Notes: generated by a model not told the origin, from the sequence alone. 7,610 nt of DNA from Treponema sp. (GCA_031283505.1 JAITBO010000223.1:1-7610); one strand, 5' to 3'. Positions 1 through 5,923 are shown, numbered from the stretch's first letter. Program-made: numbers and translations.

Positions 1-579
1 TATGTACTCGCCTATTACAGCCGGGGCAATGCGTATAGGGAAAAAAAGGATTATGACCGGGCGATAGAGGACTACAACGCCGCCCTGCGGATCGATACTA
101 ATAATGCCCCCGTCAAGAGCAATCTTGTCGCCGCCTATTACAACCGGGGCAATGCGTATTACAACAAAGAGGATTATGACCGGGCGATTGCAGACTACAC
201 CGCTGTCCTGCGGATCGACCCAAATTATGCCGCCGCCTATAACAACCGGGGCCTTGCGTATTACAACAAAAATGACTATGACCATGCGCTCGAGGACTAC
301 AACAAAGCTATCGGTCTGAAGCCCTCCGCTTCCAGGTATTACAACCGGGGCAATGTGTATTACAACAAAGAGGATTATGACCGGGCGATTGCAGACTACA
401 CCGCTGCCCTGCGGATCGACCCAAATTATGCCGCCGCCTATTACAGACGGGGCAATGCGTATTATATGAAAGCAGACTACCAACGGGCCATAGCGGATTA
501 TACGCAGGCACTTAAACTGAACCCGAATCACGCTGATGCTAAGAAATGGCTTGAAGAAGCCAGAAAGCGGGTAAGGTAG
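1..579 (+). CDS. TPR-repeat protein, C-terminal part (5'-truncated by window edge)
   Basis: The reading frame is open from base 1 to the TAG at 577-579, giving 192 visible residues; the start lies upstream of the window. It consists almost wholly of tetratricopeptide repeats. Five units begin at bases 13, 136, 238, 337 and 439, each opening with an aromatic pair or YN, then N/S/R-R-G, and carrying the signature DYDxAIxDYxxAL and a proline or equivalent before the next unit. Units 2, 4 and 5 are 34 residues, unit 3 is 33, and unit 1 is 41 because of an extra seven residues near its end (around bases 109-135). A charged capping helix (KKWLEEARKRVR) closes the protein. TPRs form superhelical scaffolds for protein binding; the partner is unknown. 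Units 2 and 4 are nearly identical at DNA level, which points to recent duplication. No catalytic domain is visible in this part, but one could lie upstream. Confidence 0.9.
   Translation, partial: YVLAYYSRGNAYREKKDYDRAIEDYNAALRIDTNNAPVKSNLVAAYYNRGNAYYNKEDYDRAIADYTAVLRIDPNYAAAYNNRGLAYYNKNDYDHALEDYNKAIGLKPSASRYYNRGNVYYNKEDYDRAIADYTAALRIDPNYAAAYYRRGNAYYMKADYQRAIADYTQALKLNPNHADAKKWLEEARKRVR
136..240 (+). repeat. Near-identical TPR-coding repeat, copy A
   Basis: This 105-base segment matches bases 337-441 with only two differences, at 155 (C against T) and 206 (T against C), both changing the amino acid (Ala/Val in each case). It encodes one whole TPR plus the first codon of the next. The intervening unit is clearly more divergent. 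Confidence 0.92.
337..441 (+). repeat. Near-identical TPR-coding repeat, copy B
   Basis: Partner of 136-240, 201 bases downstream in the same reading frame (67 codons, that is one 34-residue and one 33-residue unit). It matches at 103 of 105 positions by eye. The copies diverge sharply outside the block (tccagg against gccgcc just before it). Confidence 0.92.
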
Positions 580-603
580 GGAAAGGGTATTAGACCGCCC
601 CGT

Positions 604-969
604 ATGGGAGCGGATTTATGTATGGCGGCGAGGAAGGCCGCAAAGGTACTGAAAATGGAATATCCTAATGAGTTGTATCGTCGTTTTGATTCTTATTCCG
701 CAACTATATTTTTTAATGCATACGGTTATGCGTGTGTTCAAGTAGATAGTGATGTATCTATATCAGACGCTGATAGATTAAGTCCACGAAAGATACCTCC
801 TTATTCGTTATTTGACAACTTGTTGATGAAAGTTCAAAAAGCGACCTGTCTGTATTGGCCGTATAAGCGTACACTGAATGATTTAAATACAAAACATAAA
901 GAAGCGCTGGGTTTTCATATCTTATGCGAAGACGAAGTGAGAATGAAAATAGATGAGAGTAATCCGTGA
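604..969 (+). CDS. Hypothetical AT-rich small ORF, function unknown
   Basis: The ORF encodes 121 residues and ends at TGA 967-969. I do not recognise the family. Codon use is A/T-rich from about base 655 on, unlike the GC-rich wobble positions of the neighbouring TPR gene and the secreted-protein gene. The middle part (residues 18-60) is rich in aromatic residues and looks like real protein; there is no signal peptide or membrane segment. The start is uncertain: ATG at 604, 622 and 655 are all in frame and none has a convincing ribosome binding site. It lies 24 bases after the TPR stop and in the same frame, so it might be a broken C-terminal extension, but the change in composition argues more for acquired DNA. 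Its 3' end abuts a transposase-like remnant, so it may itself be a truncated gene. Confidence 0.45.
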   Translation: MGADLCMAARKAAKVLKMEYPNELYRRFDSYSATIFFNAYGYACVQVDSDVSISDADRLSPRKIPPYSLFDNLLMKVQKATCLYWPYKRTLNDLNTKHKEALGFHILCEDEVRMKIDESNP

Positions 970-1012
970 ACACAGCAGGGGCGCCATGCGTCTTTTTTGA
1001 GCGCCTTAGAAA

Positions 1013-1070
1013 GCCGCAGCTTAAAGGCCTCGCTGTATCGTACCACCTCTCTCATCTTTCGATTCCTCAT
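1013..1070 (-). pseudogene. Remnant resembling the 5' end of an IS3-type transposase OrfA
   Basis: Reading the minus strand from ATG at 1070 (a second ATG is at 1055) gives MRNRKMREVVRYSEAFKLR. The VVRYSEAFKL core is typical of the start of the OrfA helix-turn-helix protein of IS3-family elements. After about base 1013 the reading changes to unrelated residues (LSKALKKDAW...), and the rest of OrfA and all of OrfB are missing. TGACAC lies directly before the first ATG, which could be near a former element end, but no matching inverted repeat or target duplication is visible. The family call rests on about 15 residues and is tentative. It is non-functional as it stands. Confidence 0.4.
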
Positions 1071-1379
1071 GTGTCAACTTTAAACCAGGACGCGCCAAAC
1101 GCCGTAGCCCCCCGGACCTCTTCCCCATCTCAGCCGCTCATACCACTCCCGCAACTTCTCGCTACAGCTCAGCACATGGTTCAGCGGTTACATAGCAAGG
1201 CCGCCGACAGCTTCCTCCCCATCTTGTTCGTTCCTCGTCACCGGAACTACCCGTGGTAGGTGTTTCCAATGATAACCTCCACTATACCGGATAACCGTAT
1301 GTTTTTATCATAACATCGCATTTCCGCCTTGCCGTTCAGGCCCCTTTCCCGCATAATGGCGGCTATGATGAGGTGCGGC

Positions 1380-1386
1380 AGGAGGG
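1380..1386 (+). promoter_or_regulatory. Ribosome binding site that fixes the start at 1392
   Basis: AGGAGGG lies six bases (counting from the end of AGGAGG) before ATG 1392, an ideal position. The upstream in-frame ATGs at 1329, 1356 and 1365 have no such site and would put a charged extension in front of the signal peptide, so 1392 is preferred. Confidence 0.85.
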
Positions 1387-1391
1387 AAAAG

Positions 1392-2369
1392 ATGCGTATG
1401 TGCGGCAGGCAAACAGGATTGGCGGTTCTTTTTGGATTTCTGTTTCTTTGTTCCCGGCCGGTGTACGCGCAGACCGTGCCGGCCGGAGGCTTGACCGAAG
1501 TCTTTGCGGGTATCCTCTCCATCATCGGCAGATCCAAAAATTGGCAGGAAGAAGGAGGGCAAAATCTGGACGGCTCCCTCAAGTGGGAATATATCGAAGG
1601 GGAAGAAACGTATTTGCGGCGCATGTCCTTTAAAGGTTTCCGTTACTATGTCGTAATGGAAACAAAAAAGCGCATTGTCGCCCTGTCGGGGGTTTTGGAA
1701 CTGGATGGTGCCGGCGGGTTTCTCAACGGCGGCGTTACCGTAAAGGGTATCCCGGCGGTATCTTCACTGGATTTTGCCGGGTATTCTGATTATGGGGACG
1801 GAACGGTGAAGGTGAACGGCTCTCCCTATGACAACGATGCTATTGAGGAGATCTTTCGGGACGCTGAGGTTCTTTTAAAGAACAGGAATGTCATCAGCGA
1901 GGAAACCGAAGCGGTTGCCATGTTCGGGCTCATATTTGCTTCAGTGCTGGAAACGGATCTGCTTGAACGCCTGGGGCACATGTCTTTTGACTCAAGCGAT
2001 GTTATTCCTCCGGGTATTACCGGTTCCAATCCCCAGGGAACCGTCAAAATGACAACACAAAAGGATGCCTTTGAAATAGTGTGTGCCGCTTATAAACCCG
2101 GAAGGATTACCTTTGGCAGTCCTGTTCTTGACGGACAATTCGTCATGGGTTTGTCGGTCAGGAATCCTGAGGAAGTCAGCTTTGACGGCGCCATAACGAT
2201 AAAGAACATGCCCTTTGTTTCGTCTATGGGCTTTGACGCATGCGTGTTAAACAACGAGTCCGATGGTAGTAGCAGTTCAGGCTCAGTCATCATTAACGGG
2301 ACCAGGTACGACTTTCAGAGGTTAGTCAAATCTGCCAACGCTATTGATGTACCCTTCGCAGAAAGATAG
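1392..2369 (+). CDS. Secreted protein with internal duplication, unknown function
   Basis: The protein has 325 residues from ATG 1392. Residues 1-26 form a classic signal peptide: a positively charged start (RMCGRQ), a hydrophobic core (LAVLFGFLFLC) and a VYA cleavage site before Gln27, so the product is exported to the periplasm or surface. The Cys at 20 does not sit in a good lipobox. No family is recognised. The mature protein holds a repeated module: residues 113-147 (GGVTVKGIPAVSSLDF ... GTVKVNGSPYD) align with residues 266-307 (GAITIKNMPFVSSMGF ... GSVIINGTRYD), the second copy having a Ser/Gly-rich insertion near 290-298. Beta-strand-like alternation suggests a repeated beta-rich fold. 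The region between the copies (about 150-205) looks helical and charged. It is transcribed alone, converges with the sda operon, and has a strong ribosome binding site. A structural or binding role in the envelope is plausible but inferred only. Confidence 0.85.
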   Translation: MRMCGRQTGLAVLFGFLFLCSRPVYAQTVPAGGLTEVFAGILSIIGRSKNWQEEGGQNLDGSLKWEYIEGEETYLRRMSFKGFRYYVVMETKKRIVALSGVLELDGAGGFLNGGVTVKGIPAVSSLDFAGYSDYGDGTVKVNGSPYDNDAIEEIFRDAEVLLKNRNVISEETEAVAMFGLIFASVLETDLLERLGHMSFDSSDVIPPGITGSNPQGTVKMTTQKDAFEIVCAAYKPGRITFGSPVLDGQFVMGLSVRNPEEVSFDGAITIKNMPFVSSMGFDACVLNNESDGSSSSGSVIINGTRYDFQRLVKSANAIDVPFAER

Positions 2370-2647
2370 CCGCCGTCTTCTCCTGGTTTAACGGCGATGC
2401 GCTTTCCGATGCCCTCGCGGAGCAACGCCATAATCCCCCAGCCTCTTCCCCCGCATAGCCTGACACCCTTTTGCCCTTTATCCGCTAAAGCCCGCTGGGG
2501 CGGGGCGGCAATTCCCTCCGCGAGCGGCTCTGGAATTCCCCGCCGGAGGAGACCGGTCGCCGGGCTCCGCAGGCACTCTACAGGCAGCTCACGGAGGGAA
2601 TTGCCGCCCCTCCCCTGCGGGTCTTAGCCAAACAGCGCAAAATGCCG
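2370..2647. other. GC-rich gap between convergent genes
   Basis: The stop codons of the secreted-protein gene and sdaAA face each other across this gap. It is dominated by the long inverted repeat at 2491-2621. One plus-strand frame (2489 to TAG 2669) is open for about 60 codons with a protein-like sequence but has no start codon, so it is not called as a gene. Confidence 0.6.
2491..2621. repeat. Long imperfect inverted repeat (possible mobile REP/MITE-like element or two-way terminator)
   Basis: The left arm 2491-2520 and right arm 2592-2621 are reverse complements at 28 of 30 positions; the inner 19 bases (2502-2520 and 2592-2610) match perfectly. The two mismatches pair 2496 with 2616 and 2501 with 2611. 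The 71-base centre is GC-rich with its own small dyad (CGGAG near 2544, CTCCG near 2565). There is no T-run on either strand, so it is not a canonical intrinsic terminator, but its place between convergent genes suits a two-way transcription block. A dispersed palindromic repeat is the other reading. Confidence 0.75.
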
Positions 2648-3571
2648 TCAGGTGTTGCTTTTGAAGGATAGGCCGGTGGGAGTCATGGCCAGGCCGCCGG
2701 TGGAATTCTCTTTAATGATAACGGGCAGGGCGTTGCCGATCTGTTTCATGGCCCACACCACTTCGTCAAAGGGAATAACGCTTTCAACCCCGGACAGGGT
2801 TAAATCCACGGCCATAAGGGCGTTAACCGCCACAAAGGCGTTCCGCTTTACGCAGGGAACTTCCACAAGGCCCGCCACCGGATCACAGGCCAGACCCAGA
2901 GAATTTTTGAGGGACAGGGCGGCGGCGGAAAAACATTGATCCAGGGAGAGCCCCTCCAGCCAGGAGAGGGCGCAGGCCGCCATCGCGCCGGCGGCCCCGC
3001 ACTCGGCCTGGCAGCCCCCTTCGGATCCGGCCAGGGTCGCCTCCTGGGCTATCAATATGCCCGCCAGGCTTGCAACCAGGAAGGCCGCCCGTAAGTTTTG
3101 GTCATAGGGCGGCGCCCATGGTTCGATTTCCCCTATTTCAGGGCCTTCCCCGTCCCGGATGCCGCCCCGGCGCAGATCCCACCATGCCCAGATTGCTCCG
3201 GGGACTATGCCGCTGGAACCCGCGGTGGGAAAAGAGACGATCCTTCCGCCGCAGGCGTTTACTTCATTAATGGCCAGGGCGTAGGCGGCGGCCCGTCTGA
3301 AAAGGCCGTCCCGGACGAGGACCCGCTTTGCCCCGGCAAAGGCCGCGGCGGCGCCCCGGGTAAGGCCGGACCGGGAACGCTGCGGCATCCTGAGGCCCTT
3401 CACCAGGGCCTGGCGGGTTACCTCGATCCGCCGGTCCAGCTCTACAACAACCGCTTCACCGGAATTCCCGGTGATAAAGGACTCCCGTTTAAGCGCGTAA
3501 TCAGGGGGAGCGATCTTTTCCGAGCTTAAAATCTCCCGCAATTCCGCAAAGTTATGGAATCTGAATTTCAT
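2648..3571 (-). CDS. sdaAA: L-serine dehydratase, iron-sulfur-dependent, alpha subunit
   Basis: The product has 307 residues. Together with SdaAB it forms the [4Fe-4S] enzyme that deaminates L-serine to pyruvate and ammonia in the cytoplasm. The family signature is clear: PTAGSSGIVPG at residues 115-125 (substrate region), GCQAECGAAGAMAAC at 186-200, and LACDPVAGLVEVPCVKRN at 227-244. Cys187, Cys229 and Cys240 match the three cluster cysteines known in this family, including the 11-residue spacing of the last two. A fourth site is left open for substrate, as in aconitase-like chemistry. The C-terminal tail is short (MTPTGLSFKSNT), as usual. The start ATG (3571-3569) overlaps the sdaAB stop by four bases (ATGA) and follows a GGGGG ribosome binding site, so the two are translationally coupled. 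The length is normal for the separate alpha chain of Gram-positive/spirochaete type. Confidence 0.96.
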   Translation of the reverse strand: MKFRFHNFAELREILSSEKIAPPDYALKRESFITGNSGEAVVVELDRRIEVTRQALVKGLRMPQRSRSGLTRGAAAAFAGAKRVLVRDGLFRRAAAYALAINEVNACGGRIVSFPTAGSSGIVPGAIWAWWDLRRGGIRDGEGPEIGEIEPWAPPYDQNLRAAFLVASLAGILIAQEATLAGSEGGCQAECGAAGAMAACALSWLEGLSLDQCFSAAALSLKNSLGLACDPVAGLVEVPCVKRNAFVAVNALMAVDLTLSGVESVIPFDEVVWAMKQIGNALPVIIKENSTGGLAMTPTGLSFKSNT

Positions 3572-4275
3572 ACATCCCCCACCGAAGGAATATAAAGCAC
3601 CCGGTAAACAGCGGGAAGCCCTTCAAGCCGTTTCCCGAGGGCCTGGGGAATCTTTCCGTCCGCTTCCACCACCAGGAGGGCCTCGTCTCCCTTCTCCCTG
3701 CGGCGGCTTGAAGTTCCGGCTATGTTGATTCCGGCTTCGGCCAGGATCTGGGAAACCTCGGCAATAACGCCGATTTCGTCATGATGAAGCACCAGCAGCG
3801 CTTCCAGTTCCCCCGAAAGATTAACTTCAAAACCGTCAATCTCATCGATCCTGATTGAACCCCCTCCTATGCTGGCGGCTCTGACGGAAAGACGCTGCCC
3901 CGCATCCCGGCCCAAAATTTCAATTATCATGGTATTGGGATGCCAGGAAGAAGGCAGATCCGTATATGCCTCTATTTCCACGGAGAAACCCTTCCCCTCC
4001 TGTTGGTATTGCTTCAGGAGTTCGTTCCCTCCGGAGATCCCCTCATCCTCAGGATGAATCCCAAGCAGGCCCGCCGTTGCGGCGTCTCCGGAGCCATGAC
4101 CCTTCCAGGTGGAGGCCAGGGAGCCGTAAAACCGAATCCAGGCCTTTTCGGGGAGGGCGCCGAACATTTTGCGGGCCAAATAGCTGATCCTGGCGACGCC
4201 GGCGGTGTGAGAACTGGAAGGCCCTATCATCACCGGCCCAAATATTTCAAACAAAGGTACGTTTTCTTTCGGCAT
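3568..4275 (-). CDS. sdaAB: L-serine dehydratase, iron-sulfur-dependent, beta subunit with ACT domain
   Basis: The product has 235 residues. The N-terminal domain carries GPSSSHTAGVARI at 18-30 and the GHGSGDAA segment at 59-66, both hallmarks of the serine dehydratase beta chain, and ASIGGGSI at 134-141. The C-terminal part (about 158-235: ALLVLHHDEIGVIAEVSQIL then AGINIAG) is an ACT domain, which usually binds an amino acid, here probably serine, as an allosteric site. It is the first gene of a two-gene operon with sdaAA, overlapping by ATGA. Start ATG 4275 is preceded by a weak GGGG site five bases upstream; the sequence after it matches the family N-terminus. A good promoter lies about 65-95 bases upstream on the minus strand. 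The operon points to serine catabolism, consistent with an anaerobic fermenter. Confidence 0.95.
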   Translation of the reverse strand: MPKENVPLFEIFGPVMIGPSSSHTAGVARISYLARKMFGALPEKAWIRFYGSLASTWKGHGSGDAATAGLLGIHPEDEGISGGNELLKQYQQEGKGFSVEIEAYTDLPSSWHPNTMIIEILGRDAGQRLSVRAASIGGGSIRIDEIDGFEVNLSGELEALLVLHHDEIGVIAEVSQILAEAGINIAGTSSRRREKGDEALLVVEADGKIPQALGKRLEGLPAVYRVLYIPSVGDV

Positions 4276-4341
4276 AAAAACCCCAAAAAGGCTTTCCGGA
4301 ACTTTTTCAAAAGCCGCCTGAATTTTAGGAAAGTCTCTTTT

Positions 4342-4370
4342 ATTATAATAGAAAAACCGGCGGCTGACAC
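4342..4370 (-). promoter_or_regulatory. Probable sigma-70-type promoter of the sda operon
   Basis: On the minus strand, GTGTCA (4370-4365, four of six matches to TTGACA) is followed after exactly 17 bases by a perfect TATAAT (4347-4342). Transcription would begin near 4335, leaving a leader of about 60 bases before sdaAB. The -10 lies in the self-complementary block TATTATAATA (4341-4350), so the plus strand also has a TATAAT but without a good -35. Confidence 0.6.
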
Positions 4371-4393
4371 GGTTTCAAAAGCCAAAGTCTCTG

Positions 4394-4412
4394 GTTGCCA
4401 TGCAACTTTTTT
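4394..4412 (+). terminator. Small hairpin with T-run in the divergent region (weak terminator or operator)
   Basis: GTTGC (4394-4398) and GCAAC (4402-4406) form a five-pair stem with a three-base loop, followed directly by TTTTTT (4407-4412). The stem is short for a terminator. It could block plus-strand read-through or leader transcription toward the sigma cassette, or be a protein-binding dyad. Confidence 0.3.
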
Positions 4413-4457
4413 CATACCCGAGGGTCAAAATTCATAGATCATGCCGGTGTTTTTGGA

Positions 4458-4463
4458 TATAGT
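4458..4463 (+). promoter_or_regulatory. Possible -10 box for the sigma cassette
   Basis: TATAGT matches the -10 consensus at five of six positions and lies 40 bases before the start at 4503. The best -35 at 17 bases (TAGATC, 4435-4440) is poor. No clear ECF-type promoter was seen, so autoregulation by the encoded sigma factor cannot be claimed. Confidence 0.25.
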
Positions 4464-4502
4464 GATAGTATCATTACGATCCAAAATGAGGAGTTACCGG
4501 TT

Positions 4503-4847
4503 ATGGAAGAAATAAGGTCTTCGGATGCGGCCCAGATCATCATTGCGATAATCCCCATTGTGGGAATCGTCATGGGTTCGGTGGTGGTGTTTTTTTATCT
4601 TCTGTGGAACTACAAGCGCAGGGTCCTGATGATCCATACAGGACATTATGAGCGGTCTGATTTTGATCTTCTTTCTTTCAGCCTTCTGGCCGGGTTGCTG
4701 CTGGGCAGTGTGGGGGTAACTTTAACCGTATTTTTGGCCATAGCGCAGGGAACCAAGTATGGCCTTTTGGGAGGGCTCATTCCCCTCTCGATTGGCATTG
4801 GTTTGTTGGCCTATTACGGAATAAAACGCCTCGACAAACGTGCATGA
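4503..4847 (+). CDS. Small three-helix membrane protein, DUF6249-like, first gene of the sigma cassette
   Basis: The protein has 114 residues from ATG 4503, chosen because GAGGAG at 4488-4493 lies nine bases upstream; the longer reading from 4395 starts in the leader and lacks such a site. Three hydrophobic segments are seen: about 11-36, 56-80 and 86-105. A basic, His-rich cytoplasmic loop between the first two (NYKRRVLMIHTGHYERSDFD) recalls the single-helix plus 'RMALIEKG' plus two-helix plan of DUF6249-type proteins that often precede sigma factor genes; this resemblance is from memory and moderate. The stop TGA overlaps the ATG of the ECF sigma gene, so the two are coupled. It may act in the same signalling module, for example as a membrane sensor or partner of the anti-sigma factor, but no function is shown. 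Confidence 0.85.
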   Translation: MEEIRSSDAAQIIIAIIPIVGIVMGSVVVFFYLLWNYKRRVLMIHTGHYERSDFDLLSFSLLAGLLLGSVGVTLTVFLAIAQGTKYGLLGGLIPLSIGIGLLAYYGIKRLDKRA

Positions 4848-5398
4848 TGACAGAGGGGGAGACGGACGATCAAAGGATCGTCGCCGGTATCGTCTCAGGA
4901 CAAAAGGAGCTGTTCCGAATTCTGGTACATCGGCACGAACAGGCGGTATATGGAATGGGATTGAGTTTTTTTCGGAATACCGAAGACGCCGCGGATTTTA
5001 CCCAAGAGGTATTTCTTAAAGCCTATCATAGTTTATCCAACTTTGAGGGACGGTCGCGGTTTTCGACCTGGCTGTATAAAATTGCCTATAATACCGCCTT
5101 AAACGGAATAAGCAGACGGAAAGAGTATCGCAGCCTGGCGGAGGGGGAATTGATTCCAGACCGGTATACCCCGGAACATGCCATGCTGCAGGCCGCAACA
5201 AAGGAAGCGGTCATTGATGCGGTAAAGGAGCTTCCCGATAAATACCGGATCTGTGTGGACCTGTTCTTTTTTTACGACCGGTCCTACCAGGAAATAGAAG
5301 TTATCACCGGATACCCGATTAATACGATAAAATCTCATGTATTCCGGGCAAAAAAACTGCTTCGTCAAAAACTTGCGGCCTATTCGGAAGGGGGTTAA
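4844..5398 (+). CDS. ECF-subfamily RNA polymerase sigma factor
   Basis: The protein has 184 residues, the usual length for this class. Sigma region 2 spans about 20-90 with the hallmark TEDAADFTQEVFLKAY at 46-61 (core-binding and -10 recognition) and RFSTWLYKIAYNTALN at 72-87. Sigma region 4 spans about 120-177, with the helix-turn-helix DRSYQEIEVITGYPINTIKS (145-164) followed by HVFRAKKLLRQKL, which reads the -35 element. There is no region 1 or 3, typical of extracytoplasmic-function sigmas. ATG 4844 and a second ATG at 4847 are adjacent; neither has a Shine-Dalgarno site, and ATGA overlap with the upstream gene implies coupled translation. The next gene is its anti-sigma factor, starting two bases after this stop. 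The regulon is not visible here. Confidence 0.95.
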   Translation: MMTEGETDDQRIVAGIVSGQKELFRILVHRHEQAVYGMGLSFFRNTEDAADFTQEVFLKAYHSLSNFEGRSRFSTWLYKIAYNTALNGISRRKEYRSLAEGELIPDRYTPEHAMLQAATKEAVIDAVKELPDKYRICVDLFFFYDRSYQEIEVITGYPINTIKSHVFRAKKLLRQKLAAYSEGG

Positions 5399-5399
5399 G

Positions 5400-5864
5400 A
5401 TGCTTTGCCATGATGTTATGGAAAAAATAATGGAATTCGACGGCGATAAAATACCCCTGCTGCTCCGTTTCAAAATAGCCCTGCACCTTCTGGTGTGCGG
5501 CCGTTGTTCCCTGGAAATAACCCGGTACGAAGCGGCCCGGAATCTTCTAAAAAGTGATTTTTTCCCCCCCGCCCCGGGGCTTGAAGGGATTATCATGGAA
5601 AAAATCTACCGGGAAGATCCCGACGATCTGGCGGAAACCACCGGCGAAATTTCCCTCCGGGGTTGGGTGATCACCGGGGTCATCGTGATTTTTTCCCTGT
5701 CCAGCTCTTTTTTAGGCATTAATTTCGGAAAAATCGCCGCCCGGGAGGGTTCCTCCTTCTTACTGCCCCTGGGGCTCACCATCGGTACCATCGTAAGCGC
5801 CTACGGGGCGTTGTTTATCGGCAGCCACCTGAAAGAATTTTCCGATAGGTTCCGGCTCCGCTAG
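5400..5864 (+). CDS. Membrane-bound zinc-finger anti-sigma factor
   Basis: The protein has 154 residues from ATG 5400, after the ribosome binding site GGAAGGGGG (5386-5394), which is part of the end of the sigma gene. The N-terminal cytoplasmic domain has His29-x3-Cys33-x2-Cys36, the HxxxCxxC motif of zinc-binding anti-sigma (ZAS) domains, with Cys3 or His4 as a likely further ligand. Two membrane segments follow at about 88-107 and 120-142, with a short loop (GKIAAREGSS) and a basic tail. It should hold the ECF sigma at the membrane until a signal releases it. ZAS proteins often have one membrane helix and a large outer domain; here there is almost no outer domain, so the signal may come through the membrane, a partner, or zinc/redox chemistry. 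The role is assigned from the motif plus gene order. Confidence 0.85.
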   Translation: MLCHDVMEKIMEFDGDKIPLLLRFKIALHLLVCGRCSLEITRYEAARNLLKSDFFPPAPGLEGIIMEKIYREDPDDLAETTGEISLRGWVITGVIVIFSLSSSFLGINFGKIAAREGSSFLLPLGLTIGTIVSAYGALFIGSHLKEFSDRFRLR

Positions 5865-5923
5865 GGTTCTGACAAAAACCCTGAAGCCGGGACACGTTGC
5901 GCTTTGTTTTGTCAGGATCCTAG
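5861..5923 (+). terminator. Long hairpin overlapping the anti-sigma stop codon
   Basis: Arms 5861-5877 and 5907-5923 pair over 17 positions: 15 Watson-Crick and two G-U pairs (5866 with 5918, 5868 with 5916), around a 29-base loop. In a minus-strand transcript the same positions would be C-A mismatches, so the structure favours plus-strand RNA. The left arm begins one base before the TAG stop. No T-run follows (the next bases are A-rich), so it may act as a 3' mRNA stabiliser or factor-assisted terminator rather than a classic intrinsic one. Confidence 0.6.

Larger units (their letters stand above)
970..1391. other. Gene-free decayed stretch
   Basis: About 420 bases without an intact gene. 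The right end (1371-1391) is the leader and ribosome binding site of the secreted-protein gene. The minus strand of about 1013-1246 can be read in one frame with three stops near 1197 and 1072-1080; this frame contains a transposase-like start (annotated separately) and a less clear piece rich in Arg, Gly and Trp at about 1085-1190. The plus-strand reading of the same bases (966-1259) is Pro/Ser/Leu-rich and looks non-coding. I see no clear promoter, tRNA or terminator in this stretch. Confidence 0.5.

Noticed and set aside
13..540. Regular repeats at about 100-base spacing, considered as a CRISPR-like array
   Set aside because: The repeats are continuous coding units in one frame with TPR consensus and no unique spacers.
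966..1259. 97-codon plus-strand ORF starting at a GTG that overlaps the previous stop
   Set aside because: Its product is low-complexity Pro/Ser/Leu-rich with no ribosome binding site, and the opposite strand has the transposase-like reading.
1412..1455. Lipoprotein signal at Cys20 of the secreted protein
   Set aside because: The residues before the Cys (Leu-Phe-Leu) do not fit even a relaxed lipobox well, and a good signal peptidase I site (VYA) follows six residues later.
1247..1624. 125-codon minus-strand ORF
   Set aside because: Most of it is antisense to the signal peptide and start of the secreted-protein gene; the sequence has no family features.
2397..2627. 76-codon plus-strand ORF in the convergent gap
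   Set aside because: It is Arg/Pro/Ser-rich, a by-product of the GC-rich inverted repeat, and has no ribosome binding site.
3098..3529. 143-codon ORF antisense to sdaAA
   Set aside because: It is a shadow frame of a well-conserved gene; the product is Gly/Pro-rich without recognisable features.
3940..4437. 165-codon ORF antisense to sdaAB and its promoter
   Set aside because: It is a shadow of the beta subunit gene, whose SSSHTAG and ACT motifs are decisive.
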